This document shows, piece after piece, positions 41,317-50,608 of a stretch of DNA of 51,686 nucleotides; within the stretch, counting starts at the first letter, position 1; every line of letters starts with the position of its first letter. Source of the DNA: Variovorax sp. CAN15 (lineage in GTDB: Bacteria > Pseudomonadota > Gammaproteobacteria > Burkholderiales > Burkholderiaceae_C). The stretch spans positions 17,102 to 68,787 of the forward strand of contig NZ_JASMRZ010000019.1 in the NCBI RefSeq assembly GCF_030462475.1. Direction: 5' to 3'. Under the pieces are notes generated by a model that saw nothing but the letters and a program-made list of their open reading frames with translations, did no database searches and had not been told where the DNA came from. A program made the translations under genes and the position numbers.

Positions 41317-42639
41317 ATGTCCACCGATATCGAATTCGCCGACGACGACCAGGCGTTCATCAACTCCCAGCAGTTCCAGGACATCAAGAGCTGGACGCAC
41401 GACCACCTGCTCAGCCGCATCGAAGAGCTGGGCGCGGAGTTCGGCCGCTGGTCGCGCGCCTCGATCCAGCAGTTCGTCGAACTGGAGGTCGACAGCTTCG
41501 TGCGCCTGCGCCGCGTGCCGATCAACGACCGCGAGATGCAGCTCATCTCCGACGCGCTCACCAAGGAGCTCGCCGGCTTCGGGCCGCTGGAAGACCTGCT
41601 CAACGACCCGGCCGTGGAAGACATTTTGATCAACGGCTACCAGAACGTGTACGTGTCGCGCCACGGCGTGCTGGAGCGCGAGACGGTGCGCTTCGCCGAT
41701 TCCGAGCACGTGATGCGCATCGTGCGGCGCATCCTCGCGCCGCTGGGCCGCCGGCTCGACGAGTCGAACCCGATGGTCGACGCGCGCCTGCCCGACGGCG
41801 GGCGCATCAACGTGATCATCGAGCCGCTGGCCATCGACGGCCTGTCGGTGTCGATCCGCAAGTTCCGCAAGGAGCCTCTCACGCCGGCCGACCTGGTGAA
41901 GCTGGGCACCTTCGACGCGGGCATGGCGCAGCTGCTGGAGATCGCGGTGCGCGCGCGCTGCAACATCCTCGTGAGCGGCGGCACCAGCTCGGGCAAGACT
42001 TCGCTGCTCAATGCGCTGGCCAGCTTCATTCCCGCGCGCGAGCGCGTGATCACCATAGAGGACACGGCGGAACTCTCGCTCGGCACCAGCCATGTGGTGC
42101 GGCTCGAAAGCCGCCCCGGCGGCTTCGACGGCCAGGGCGTGGTGTCGATCCGCGACCTGCTGCGCAACAGCCTGCGCATGCGGCCCGACCGCATCATCGT
42201 GGGCGAGGTGCGCGGCGCCGAAGTCATCGAGATGATGCAGGCCATGAACACCGGCCACGAAGGCTCGATGGGCACCATCCACGCGAGCTCGCCGCGCGAA
42301 TGCCTCTACCGCCTGGAGATGCTCGCGGGCTTCGCCGGCTACCAGGGCAGCGAGGTAAGCCTGCGCCGGCAGATCGCCAACGCCATCGACTTCATCGTGC
42401 AGATCGGGCGGCTGTCGAATGGGCAGCGCCGCATCATCTCGCTGAGCGAAGTCACCGGCGTCAACGACAACGTGGTGGCGATGCAGGAGCTGTACCGCTA
42501 CGAGCCTGTCGCCTCCCCCGACGGCGAGGAGCGCGACCGCTGGGTGTCGCTGGGTATCGCGCCGCACTCGCCGAAGATCACGCGCTTCCGCCAGTCGCTG
42601 CAACGCGCGGCACAGCACGCGGGAGACCACCGTGCGTGA
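41317..42639 (+). CDS. tadA: Tad pilus secretion ATPase TadA/CpaF
   Basis: The 440-residue type II/IV secretion ATPase has Walker A GGTSSGKTS (221-229), an Asp box (ITIEDTAEL), Walker B (PDRIIVGEVRGAE) and a His box (NTGHEGSMGTIHAS). It energises Flp pilus assembly from the cytoplasm with TadB and TadC. The start at 41317 lies 4 bp after cpaE; the end overlaps tadB by 8 bp. Confidence 0.95.
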   Translation: MSTDIEFADDDQAFINSQQFQDIKSWTHDHLLSRIEELGAEFGRWSRASIQQFVELEVDSFVRLRRVPINDREMQLISDALTKELAGFGPLEDLLNDPAVEDILINGYQNVYVSRHGVLERETVRFADSEHVMRIVRRILAPLGRRLDESNPMVDARLPDGGRINVIIEPLAIDGLSVSIRKFRKEPLTPADLVKLGTFDAGMAQLLEIAVRARCNILVSGGTSSGKTSLLNALASFIPARERVITIEDTAELSLGTSHVVRLESRPGGFDGQGVVSIRDLLRNSLRMRPDRIIVGEVRGAEVIEMMQAMNTGHEGSMGTIHASSPRECLYRLEMLAGFAGYQGSEVSLRRQIANAIDFIVQIGRLSNGQRRIISLSEVTGVNDNVVAMQELYRYEPVASPDGEERDRWVSLGIAPHSPKITRFRQSLQRAAQHAGDHRA

Positions 42640-43630
42640 AGCCCTGCTCGTCGCGCTCTGCATCGCGCTGCTGCTGGCGGCAGCGGGGCTGCTGCTGTGG
42701 CAGTGGGCGAAGAGCAGGCAGGGGCGGCAGGCGACGGAACGGCACCTGAGCCAGCAGATCCAGGCGACCGCCGCGGCAGCCGATGCGACGCCGATACCGA
42801 TGCCGCTGCGGGACGTGGCGGGCGACGGCCTTGCCTCTGGCCTCACCACCGACCCTTGGCTGGACAACGGGGCAGCCACCGTCGCGCCCGAACGCACAAG
42901 CCTGCTCGAACGGATGATCCCCGGCTGGATGGTGGGCGTCGTCGAGCCTCGAACCATCGTCTTCGCATTGGCGGCCATCGCGGGCGTCGTCCTGTTGATC
43001 GGCATGCTGGTCGGATGGCTCGCGGCGCTGGGCGTCCTGTTCCTGCTGGTGCTGCTGGCGAGCTTCGCGCTGTGGCTTCAGCTGCAGAAATTCCGCCGCA
43101 AGCTGATTCACCAGCTCCCCGGCTACATCGACGCCATGGTGCGGCTGATCACGATCGGCAATTCCACGCAAGCGGCCTTCCAGCTCGCGATCGCCACCAC
43201 GCAGGCACCGCTGCGCGGCCACCTGGAGCGCGCTGCGGCACTGGTGCGCGCGGGGGTGGACCTCGACCGCGCGCTGCACCAGACGGCGGACAACGTACGC
43301 ATCGAGGAGATGTACCTGCTGGCCTCCATTCTCGGCCTGGGCGTACGCTACGGCGGACGCGCCGACCTGCTGCTGGAGCGCGTGGGCAACTTCATGCGCG
43401 ACCGCGAACAGGCGGAGCAGGAACTCAACGCACTGTCTTCGGAGACGCGCCTCTCGGCATGGATTCTCGGCCTGCTGCCGGTGGGCGTGGGCGCCTTCCT
43501 GATCTTCACCAACCCCGGCTATTTCATGGGGATGTGGAACGACGACACCGGCCGCATCCTGATCTTCTCCGCGGCCGGTCTGCAGCTGACCGGCGCGGCG
43601 CTTCTCTACAGGCTGGCGAGGCTGGCATGA
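42632..43630 (+). CDS. tadB: Tad pilus inner-membrane protein TadB
   Basis: The 332-residue protein has an N-terminal helix, a central pair of helices (FALAAIAGVVLLIGMLVGWL; ALGVLFLLVLLASFALWLQL), the type II secretion F domain (about 165-290: QLPGYIDAMVRLITIGNSTQ) and C-terminal helices. It forms the platform with TadC. It starts with GTG at 42632, overlapping tadA, and its stop overlaps the tadC ATG. Confidence 0.9.
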   Translation: MREALLVALCIALLLAAAGLLLWQWAKSRQGRQATERHLSQQIQATAAAADATPIPMPLRDVAGDGLASGLTTDPWLDNGAATVAPERTSLLERMIPGWMVGVVEPRTIVFALAAIAGVVLLIGMLVGWLAALGVLFLLVLLASFALWLQLQKFRRKLIHQLPGYIDAMVRLITIGNSTQAAFQLAIATTQAPLRGHLERAAALVRAGVDLDRALHQTADNVRIEEMYLLASILGLGVRYGGRADLLLERVGNFMRDREQAEQELNALSSETRLSAWILGLLPVGVGAFLIFTNPGYFMGMWNDDTGRILIFSAAGLQLTGAALLYRLARLA

Positions 43631-44589
43631 CGTTCACGCCCAATCAACTGCTCGTCCTCAGTCTGGTCCTTCTCGCGGTGGGCCTGATGATCGGCGCCGG
43701 CGCACTGGTCGCGGCGGAACTGCGCCGTACGCGCAGCGGTCAGGTCATCGGCCGGGCCATCCGGCAGGCGGTGGTCGCACCCGACCCGAAGTCGGCCATC
43801 GACGCTCCGGCGGACCCCGATGCGCCCTTCAAGCCCGAACTCGACCTGCCCTTCCACTGGCTGGATTCGCGCCTCGGACGCGCGCTGGTTGCAGACGAAG
43901 ACCGAAACCTCATCGACCAGTGCGGCCTGCCGTCGAAGCGAGCCCAGCTTGTCTTCCTGGTCACGCGCATCCTGCTGGCCTTCATGCTCCCGTTGCTGGC
44001 CTACGTGTTCTGGAGCAGCGGTCACAAGCAGAACACTGTCACCTTCGTGCTGGCGGCGGCCATCGCCATCGGCTTCATGGCGCCCAAATGGTTGCTCGGC
44101 CGCATCGCCGCCGGCCGGCGCGAGCGTGCGGCGCAGGAACTGCCGCTGTTCATCGACCTGCTGCGGCTGCTGCAGGGCGTGGGCCTGAGCCTGGACCAGA
44201 GCCTGCAGATCATGGCGACCGACTTCCGCCACGTGCTGCGCGTGCTGGGCTTCGAACTCGCCATCGCCAATGCGCAATACAGCCAGGGCCGCACGCGCGA
44301 GCATTCGCTGCATCGGCTCGCGACGCTGCACAAGAACGAGAACATGCGCGGCCTCGTCTCGCTGCTGGTGCAGGTCGACCGTCATGGCGGCGCGGTGCAG
44401 GAGCCGCTGCGCATCTTCAGCGACCGGCTGCGCGAAAGCCGCCGCTCGGAGATGAAGGAGCGCATCGGCAAGATCACCGTGAAGATGACCGGCGTCATGG
44501 TGACCACGCTGCTGCCTGCGCTGGTCATCGTCACCGCGGGGCCAGGCTTCATCGCGATATTCCGTTCACTGGGAGCCATCATCAAGTGA
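43627..44589 (+). CDS. tadC: Tad pilus inner-membrane protein TadC
   Basis: The 320-residue protein carries an N-terminal helix (QLLVLSLVLLAVGLMIGAGA), two further helices around 120-165, and a type II secretion F domain (about 180-310: ELPLFIDLLRLLQGVGLSLD; HKNENMRGLVSLLVQVDRHG). The ATG overlaps the tadB stop (ATGA), and the next gene's GTG overlaps its own stop. Confidence 0.9.
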   Translation: MTFTPNQLLVLSLVLLAVGLMIGAGALVAAELRRTRSGQVIGRAIRQAVVAPDPKSAIDAPADPDAPFKPELDLPFHWLDSRLGRALVADEDRNLIDQCGLPSKRAQLVFLVTRILLAFMLPLLAYVFWSSGHKQNTVTFVLAAAIAIGFMAPKWLLGRIAAGRRERAAQELPLFIDLLRLLQGVGLSLDQSLQIMATDFRHVLRVLGFELAIANAQYSQGRTREHSLHRLATLHKNENMRGLVSLLVQVDRHGGAVQEPLRIFSDRLRESRRSEMKERIGKITVKMTGVMVTTLLPALVIVTAGPGFIAIFRSLGAIIK

Positions 44590-45548
44590 CAAACGAAGAC
44601 TTTCCCCGCGTGCGTTCACACCGTACCGGCCGCTTGCTGGCGTGCGCCGTCGCCGCCGCGGCAACGTTCGCGGCCACCGGATGCGGCGCGCTCAAGGACC
44701 AGTACGCCGCTGCCGCCGACGCGCAGCAACGCGCCTCCGCCGAAGCGGCCGCCGACACCAAGGCGGGAGCGTCCGTCGACAGCAAGGCCACATACCTCAA
44801 GCTCGTCGAGCAGATGCAGAAGGAAGGGCTGTGGTTCGCCTCGCTGGCGCACATCGACGCGCTCGAGCAGCGCTGGGGCGTGTCGCCCGAATCGACCCGC
44901 ATGCGCGCAGACGCGCTGCGCCAGACCGGGCAGGCCGCGGCGAGCGAGCAGGCCTACAGGCAGCTCGTAGGCACGCCGCTCGAGAGCGCCGGCTATCGGG
45001 GCCTCGGCCTGCTGGCCGGCGCGCGTGGCAGCTTTCCCGAAGCCGTGCAGTTGCTCAAGCGAGCGCAGCGCCTGACACCCACCGATGCCGCCCTGCTCAG
45101 CGACCTGGGCTATGCCAGCCTGCGCGCCGGACAGATCGACGAAGCCCGGCTGCCGCTGATGCAGGCGCTGCAACTGCGCCCCGACAGCACGCAGGCCCAG
45201 TCGAACCTGGCCCTGTATCTCGAAGTCACCGGGCAGGACGAACAGGCGAGCAGGCTGATGGATGCCAATCGCATGTCGCCCGCGGCGCGTGCAGCGGTGC
45301 ACGATGCCGCCCAGCAACTGCGCGCGGGCGGCTCGAGGCCCCTGGCGGCCACCGGCTCACTGCAACCCGCCGCCGGCGTCGCTGCCACCGCACGCGAAGA
45401 CCAGGCACAGCAGCAGCAACCGCTGATGCTCAAGGCCTCCCGCTGGTCGAGCAGCGGCGGCATCCGCACGGCCAGCCAGCTCAACCCGGCCACCGCGGAC
45501 GCGGCGGTTTCCCTGTCGCCGAATTCGAACCCACGAGGCACACCATGA
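44586..45548 (+). CDS. tadD: TadD-like TPR lipoprotein
   Basis: The 320-residue protein has a lipoprotein-type signal (LLACAVAAAATFAATGC, lipobox ATGC at about residue 33). TPR units follow (about 120-240: LESAGYRGLGLLAGARGSFP, DAALLSDLGYASLRAGQIDE, DSTQAQSNLALYLEVTGQDE). It resembles TadD, a pilotin-like factor for the secretin. A GTG start at 44586 overlaps the tadC stop codon. The C-terminal 70 residues are low-complexity. Confidence 0.82.
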   Translation: MTNEDFPRVRSHRTGRLLACAVAAAATFAATGCGALKDQYAAAADAQQRASAEAAADTKAGASVDSKATYLKLVEQMQKEGLWFASLAHIDALEQRWGVSPESTRMRADALRQTGQAAASEQAYRQLVGTPLESAGYRGLGLLAGARGSFPEAVQLLKRAQRLTPTDAALLSDLGYASLRAGQIDEARLPLMQALQLRPDSTQAQSNLALYLEVTGQDEQASRLMDANRMSPAARAAVHDAAQQLRAGGSRPLAATGSLQPAAGVAATAREDQAQQQQPLMLKASRWSSSGGIRTASQLNPATADAAVSLSPNSNPRGTP

Positions 45549-45982
45549 GAAAGACGACCATCGCCCGCATCGCCTCGCTGCCGGCATTCGGACTTGCGGC
45601 CGCGCTGTTTGCCGCCGCTCCGGCGGCAACCGCACAACAACAGCAGCCACAGCCCCCCGCCGCCAAGGCACAGGAGCCCGCGACACCCGCGCCGGCCGCC
45701 TCCACGCAGCAGCAACAGGGCCAGGAAGAGATGGGGCAGGCCGAGGAGTTCGCCTACGAGCCGCTGCGGGTCGGCGACGCCACCCAGAGCCTGCTCGCAT
45801 GGCAGCGCGGCGGAGAGATCGCTTCCGCCACGCCGAGGACCATTGCAGGCGACATCGCCAGCCGCAGCTACCAGCGCTATATGAAAAGCTTCGAATACCC
45901 GATCCCGGAGCGCATGAGTTCGAGCTTGAAGTCCAACTCCGGCAGTGGCGGCTCCGGCGGCGACACCGGTGCGCCGAAGTAG
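45545..45982 (+). CDS. DUF3613-type small periplasmic protein of the tad locus
   Basis: The 145-residue protein has a signal peptide (IASLPAFGLAAALFAAAPAA-TA), a Gln/Pro/Ala-rich stretch, and a conserved core (YEPLRVGDATQSLLAWQRGG...AGDIASRSYQRYMKSFEYPI). This type is found in Tad loci of Burkholderiales. Its role is unknown; the WQRGG core and tight coupling (ATGA overlap with the TPR gene) suggest a pilus assembly accessory factor. Confidence 0.78.
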   Translation: MRKTTIARIASLPAFGLAAALFAAAPAATAQQQQPQPPAAKAQEPATPAPAASTQQQQGQEEMGQAEEFAYEPLRVGDATQSLLAWQRGGEIASATPRTIAGDIASRSYQRYMKSFEYPIPERMSSSLKSNSGSGGSGGDTGAPK

Positions 45983-46013
45983 CCCCGGCGCCTAACGCAG
46001 ATCCGGCAGCGTC

Positions 46014-46493
46014 ATGACCACACCACGCCTTCGTAACCGCACCGCCGCGCACGCCCAGCGCGGCGCGTACGCGGTCGAGTTCGCCATGGTGTTCCTGATC
46101 TTCTTCGCGTTGCTGTACGGGATCATCAGCTACGGGATGCTGTTCGCGTTCCGGCTCGGGTTGCAGAACGCAGCGGAGGATGGGGCGCGGGCGGCGCTGC
46201 GCTACCAGTCCACCTTCGCGGCGCGTGCCACACAGGCCCAGACGACCGCGACAGCCAGCAGCAGCTGGATGCCCGCCGTGGTCACGCGCAGCGTCAGCGC
46301 CACCGTGTGCGGCGTGGTCAGCAACAACTGCACCGCTCCCGCCTGCGGCGCCACCTGGGACACCCGCTGCCAGATGGTCGTGACCGTCACGGCCACCAAC
46401 CTGCAGATGCTGCTGCCGCCATTCCCCAGCTTCGCCATGCCCAGCACCATCGTCGGCAAGGCCAGCATGCTCCTGGATGGGAGGTCGCCATGA
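46014..46493 (+). CDS. tadE: TadE-like pseudopilin
   Basis: The 159-residue protein has the TadE N-terminus RGAYAVEFAMVFLIFFALLY, a prepilin-like hydrophobic helix with the conserved Glu. A soluble domain with four cysteines (VCGVVSNNC, ACGATWDTRC) is likely to form disulfides outside. It is processed by the TadV peptidase and acts as a minor pilin. Its stop overlaps the next TadE/F gene. Confidence 0.88.
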   Translation: MTTPRLRNRTAAHAQRGAYAVEFAMVFLIFFALLYGIISYGMLFAFRLGLQNAAEDGARAALRYQSTFAARATQAQTTATASSSWMPAVVTRSVSATVCGVVSNNCTAPACGATWDTRCQMVVTVTATNLQMLLPPFPSFAMPSTIVGKASMLLDGRSP

Positions 46494-46996
46494 GCAGCAG
46501 CTACGGCGGGAGGTGCATCCGCAACCTGGCTCGCGAGCGCGGCGTGGCCGCCATCGAGTTCGCGCTGGTCTTCGTCGTGCTGTTCAGCGTGCTGTACGCG
46601 CTCGCAACCTTCGGCGCGGTGCTCTACACGCAGCAGTCGGTCACGCGGGCATCGGAAGAAGGCGCGCGGGCCGTGGGCCTGCTCACGCCGGCGCCGACGG
46701 CGGCCGACCAGCGGGTCAAGGACGCGGTGTACGACTCGCTAGCCAACTCGCTCGTCGTGCCTATCTCGGCCAACACCAGCGTGACGACACGGCGCAGCTG
46801 GATAGTCTCCAACGTAACGGTGGACGTGACACGCAGCGACCCGAGCGGCCCAGGTGCCTACATCCGCTATGTAGTAACCGTGACCTATCCGTACAGCGCC
46901 AACCGCCTGCTGCCGACGATGCCATTGCTGGACACCAGCCAATGGATGCCCGACCAACTCCGCAGCCGGACCACCGCCGCGCTGCGCTCCTCCTGA
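46490..46996 (+). CDS. tadF: Second TadE/TadF-like pseudopilin
   Basis: The 168-residue protein starts MSSSYGGRCIRNLARERGVA and has the helix AAIEFALVFVVLFSVLYALA with the conserved Glu of pseudopilins. A soluble domain follows. It follows TadE with an ATGA overlap, the position usually taken by TadF. Assignment to TadF rather than a second TadE rests on gene order. Confidence 0.82.
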   Translation: MSSSYGGRCIRNLARERGVAAIEFALVFVVLFSVLYALATFGAVLYTQQSVTRASEEGARAVGLLTPAPTAADQRVKDAVYDSLANSLVVPISANTSVTTRRSWIVSNVTVDVTRSDPSGPGAYIRYVVTVTYPYSANRLLPTMPLLDTSQWMPDQLRSRTTAALRSS

Positions 46997-47009
46997 GAGC
47001 GCCAAGCAC

Positions 47010-49040
47010 ATGAACGCCGCACTCCGGGGCTCTTCTTCCTCGATCCGCTCGCGATCGCGCGGGTCGGTCATCATCAACACGGCCATTGCGCTGAGCCTGA
47101 TCATCATCACGCTGATCGGCACCGAGATCGGTTTCATGTACTTCATGAAGCGCGAGTTCCAGAAAGCCGCCGACCTCGCGGCGCTGGCAGGGGCACAGCA
47201 GATCCGCGCCGGCTGTGCGACGGCCACCGCGGCGGCACAGCTCAATGCCAACGGGGCGTCCGGTGGTGTGGCAGGCAACATGCCGACGGGTCTCACGCTG
47301 CTACCCGGCGAGATCCAGTGCGGCTACTGGGACAAGGACACCAGCTTCCAGTCGCCCGCCGTCACCGGCACGGCCAATGCAGTGCGCGTGGCTTTCCAGA
47401 AGGCGTCGCCGACGCTGCTGTCCTTTTTCAGCGGCAACCGGCTCATCAGCGTGAGCGCGGTGGCAGCGCTGAGCGCACCGCTCGCCGAGTTCTCCGTGGG
47501 CAGCAAGCTCGTCGTCGTGAGCGGCGACTCGACGTTGGGGCGGCTGCTGAAAGGCATCGGGCTCGACCTGTCGGGCACGTCGCTCGTGGCCTACGACGGG
47601 CTGGCGCAGGCCAAGATCACGCCCGGCGGGCTGCTGGCCGCGCTGGGCATTCCGGTGGCCGCCGACATCGGCGTGGGCGAGCTCAACACGCTGCTCGCGG
47701 GGCGACAGGTCGCACTCGGCGATCTGCTCAACGCTATCGTCACACTGGCGGGCCAGAACAGCTTGCTGGCAAGCAACATCGCGCTGCTGCAGGCCATACA
47801 GACCAAGCTCGGCATCTCCAACCTCATGGTGCAGCTGGGCTCGCTGGCCAATGGCCCGAGCGGGTTGTTTGCGCAGATCATCTCGCCGGGCGGCAGCGGA
47901 AGCAGCGCGCTGAACATCGGTGTGAGTGCCCTCGATCTCATCTATACCTCGATCGGCATTGCGACTTCGCAGCATGCCGTCGACGCGTCGGTGCCCAATC
48001 TCAACGTGCTGGGACTGATTGAGGTAACGGCAAAGGTTGCCGTCGTCGAACCGCCTTCGATAGCCATCGGCGGCATCGGCGCAAAGGCTTACAACGCGCA
48101 AGTCCGCAGCTACATCACGGTGGCGTCGGGCAGTCTGCTCAAGACACTGATCAATATCGATCTACGGATTGTGGTCGATGCGGTGACGGGTATCGGCACA
48201 CTGATCGACATGTGTACGCCGGCACTTCAGGACCCTGTTAGCGGCAAGGATCGCGCGAAGATTTCGGTGACCAGCAGAATCGCGAATGTGTGCGTAGGGA
48301 AGATCGCGCCGGCGGACATTTTTTCGAAATCAGATGTTTGCCAAACCGGCTTGAGCTCGATGGACCTCGTCAACGTATTGGGTTTACTGAAGATAAACAA
48401 CCAAGTCCAGCTCCCTATCCTGGAGGGCCCTCCGTCTACGCTGACTCTTGCGGAAGGAGAGACCCAAACGACCCCAGTCAACAACTTGCAGCTGGGAACG
48501 CTTGTGTCGAATCTTGTATCGGAGCTGACACGTGTGCTCCTCGGCGGCACGCAGACCCCGTCATCCGGTGCGCCCACTGCTGAGCAGTTGGCCAACTTGA
48601 CAAACCAGCTCTGGGACAACACCGCAAGCATCTGCTCGCAGGACACTTCCAGCTGCCGGGGCCAGCGATATGCCAGCGTCGTCAACACCATTCGTCAAAA
48701 CGCGGCATATAGCGGCCTGCTGACGGGCGTCTTGAATGGCGTCGGCGATCTTTTGACGGGCGTTCTGAATCCGTGCACTGGCCTGCTCGGAATAGGTGGC
48801 AACGAAGCAGGCTGCAAGAGCATGATCAAGGACAGCTTGTCGACCAGCAGCAATGGCGCCAGCGGCACCATATCCAACGCACTTTCCGTACTGACCGGCC
48901 TGCTCCAACCCGTGCTCAACGCTATTGGCGCTTCGGTTCTGACACCTCTTTTGCAAAACGTGCTCGGCATCAACCTTGGACAGATCGACGTGAACCTGCG
49001 ATCTCTCGACTGCAAGGGCCTGCCCATGCTGGTGTATTGA
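47010..49040 (+). CDS. tadG: TadG-like pilus assembly protein
   Basis: The 676-residue protein has the TadG N-terminus [20 protein letters not shown], a single membrane helix followed by [21 protein letters not shown] long extracytoplasmic region with many Gly/Ser/Leu repeats ([20 protein letters not shown]) follows. Several cysteines (in [37 protein letters not shown]) suggest disulfides. TadG proteins are minor assembly factors or adhesin-like. The second half (from about 48.0 kb) has lower GC and less biased codons than the first. Confidence 0.82.
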   Translation: MNAALRGSSSSIRSRSRGSVIINTAIALSLIIITLIGTEIGFMYFMKREFQKAADLAALAGAQQIRAGCATATAAAQLNANGASGGVAGNMPTGLTLLPGEIQCGYWDKDTSFQSPAVTGTANAVRVAFQKASPTLLSFFSGNRLISVSAVAALSAPLAEFSVGSKLVVVSGDSTLGRLLKGIGLDLSGTSLVAYDGLAQAKITPGGLLAALGIPVAADIGVGELNTLLAGRQVALGDLLNAIVTLAGQNSLLASNIALLQAIQTKLGISNLMVQLGSLANGPSGLFAQIISPGGSGSSALNIGVSALDLIYTSIGIATSQHAVDASVPNLNVLGLIEVTAKVAVVEPPSIAIGGIGAKAYNAQVRSYITVASGSLLKTLINIDLRIVVDAVTGIGTLIDMCTPALQDPVSGKDRAKISVTSRIANVCVGKIAPADIFSKSDVCQTGLSSMDLVNVLGLLKINNQVQLPILEGPPSTLTLAEGETQTTPVNNLQLGTLVSNLVSELTRVLLGGTQTPSSGAPTAEQLANLTNQLWDNTASICSQDTSSCRGQRYASVVNTIRQNAAYSGLLTGVLNGVGDLLTGVLNPCTGLLGIGGNEAGCKSMIKDSLSTSSNGASGTISNALSVLTGLLQPVLNAIGASVLTPLLQNVLGINLGQIDVNLRSLDCKGLPMLVY

Positions 49041-49056
49041 CGCTCCGTTCCTCCCG

Positions 49057-50487
49057 ATGAATTCCCCCGCCGCCAATTTCGACGAACTCGACCTCTTTGT
49101 CTGGGAAGGCAAAGCCGACATCCTCGACCGCATCGCGCGGTGCATGGCGAGCTTCGACGTGGAGGTCATCCGGGCCGACGGCATGCCGCCTCCGTCGCAG
49201 GATGCCGGCACGGCGCTGCGGCCCTCGGTGGCGATCATCAGCGTGACGGTCATCGACGGCGGCGGGCTGGCGCATGCGACCGAGCTTCTGCAGGGCATGC
49301 CGGTGATCTGGGTGGCGGCCGGTTCGCGCGAGCGCGACTCGCGCACCTATCCGCCCGAGTACCTGCACGTGCTGCCCTACGACTTCACCTGCGCCGAACT
49401 GCGCACGATGGTCGCGAAGCTGGTGCGGCAGCTGCGTGCGCGCGAGGTGGCGCCGCAGGCGCCCGACGTGCTGGTGGCGCATTCCGACGCGATGAAGGCG
49501 CTGCTGGCCGAAGTGGGTGCCTTTGCCGACTGCGACCACAGCGTGCTGGTGCGCGGCGAAACCGGCGTGGGCAAGGAGCGCATCGCGCAGCAGCTGCACC
49601 TGGGCCACCAGCGCTACGGCAAGGGCGCGTTCGTGGCGGTGAACTGCGGCGCGATTCCCGATGGCCTCTTCGAGTCGCTCTTCTTCGGCCACACCAAGGG
49701 CTCCTTCACGGGTGCCGTGCATGCGCATCGTGGCTACTTCGAGCAGGCCACGGGCGGCACGCTGTTCCTCGACGAGATCGGTGACCTGCCGCGCTACCAG
49801 CAGGTCAAGCTGCTGCGCGTGCTGGAGGACAACGCGGTCACGCGGCTGGGTGCGACGGCGCCTGTGCGGGTGGATTTCCGGCTGGTGGCGGCCACCAACC
49901 GCAACCTGCGCGAGATGGTGGCCAGCGGCGAGTTCCGCGCCGACCTGTTCTACCGGCTCGCGGTGATCGAGCTGCACGTGCCCAGCCTCGAGGAGCGCGG
50001 CGAGATCGACAAGATCGCGATCTTCAAGGCGCTGCTGAGCAACGTGCTCGGCGACGAACTCGAAACGCTCGGCGAAACGCCGCACTGGCTGAGCGACGCG
50101 GTGGCCGAGACCTACTTCCCCGGCAACGTTCGGCAGCTGCGCAACCTCGCGGAACGCGTGGGCGTGATCGCGCGGCAACTGCGTGGCTGGGACCAGAACC
50201 TGATCCAGCGGGCCATCGCGCTCACCCGCGGCACGCCGGCGCCGGCTGCATCGGCCGGCAACGGCATGAACGGCAGTGGCGGCGGCATCGGTGCGATCGA
50301 AGGCAGCGCGGACCGCAAGGGCTGGAACAGCAGCGAGCGCAACCGCATCATCGCGGCGCTGGAGATCAACGACTGGAAGCGCCAGGACACGGCACAGCAC
50401 CTTGGCATCAGCCGCAAGGTGCTGTGGGAGAAGATGCGCAAGTACCAGATCCTCGACGGCGAGCCCGGCATCCCCGAAGAGCAGTAG
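49057..50487 (+). CDS. Sigma-54-dependent transcriptional activator of the tad locus
   Basis: The 476-residue protein has an N-terminal receiver-like/NtrC-type sensory domain (about 1-130) without a clear phospho-aspartate site. The AAA+ core has Walker A GETGVGKE (167-174), GSFTGA loop (215-220; Ser for the usual Ala) and Walker B LFLDE (236-240). A Gly/Asn-rich linker leads to a Fis-type HTH (about 425-465: [30 protein letters not shown]). It is the last gene of the tad run, 16 bp after tadG. It is the natural activator for the sigma-54-like promoter upstream of flp. Confidence 0.88.
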   Translation: MNSPAANFDELDLFVWEGKADILDRIARCMASFDVEVIRADGMPPPSQDAGTALRPSVAIISVTVIDGGGLAHATELLQGMPVIWVAAGSRERDSRTYPPEYLHVLPYDFTCAELRTMVAKLVRQLRAREVAPQAPDVLVAHSDAMKALLAEVGAFADCDHSVLVRGETGVGKERIAQQLHLGHQRYGKGAFVAVNCGAIPDGLFESLFFGHTKGSFTGAVHAHRGYFEQATGGTLFLDEIGDLPRYQQVKLLRVLEDNAVTRLGATAPVRVDFRLVAATNRNLREMVASGEFRADLFYRLAVIELHVPSLEERGEIDKIAIFKALLSNVLGDELETLGETPHWLSDAVAETYFPGNVRQLRNLAERVGVIARQLRGWDQNLIQRAIALTRGTPAPAASAGNGMNGSGGGIGAIEGSADRKGWNSSERNRIIAALEINDWKRQDTAQHLGISRKVLWEKMRKYQILDGEPGIPEEQ

Positions 50488-50488
50488 C

Positions 50489-50579
50489 TCTCCCCCAGGC
50501 TTCGCGCACTTCGTGTCGCTTCGCCACCCCCTTCCGGGGGCAACACCTGGGCCCGGCGAAGCCGATTCCTCGGTGTTCC
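50489..50579. repeat. 85-90 bp dispersed intergenic repeat, copy 3 (inverted)
   Basis: The reverse complement of this stretch matches 31733-31822 and 32506-32590 (CCAGGCTTCGCGCACTTCGT, GTCGCTTCGCCACCCCCTTC, CGGGGGCAACACCTGGGCCC, GGCGAAGCC). It lies between the convergent ends of the sigma-54 activator and the TolC-type gene, where its hairpins might stop transcription from both sides. Confidence 0.8.
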
Positions 50580-50608
50580 CGAATTGGCTTGCTTCGCTCG
50601 CCTCGTCT

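Noticed and set aside
49057..50487. A two-component response regulator
   Set aside because: The N-terminal domain lacks a clear phosphorylatable aspartate and no histidine kinase gene is adjacent; sigma-54 activator is as far as the sequence supports.
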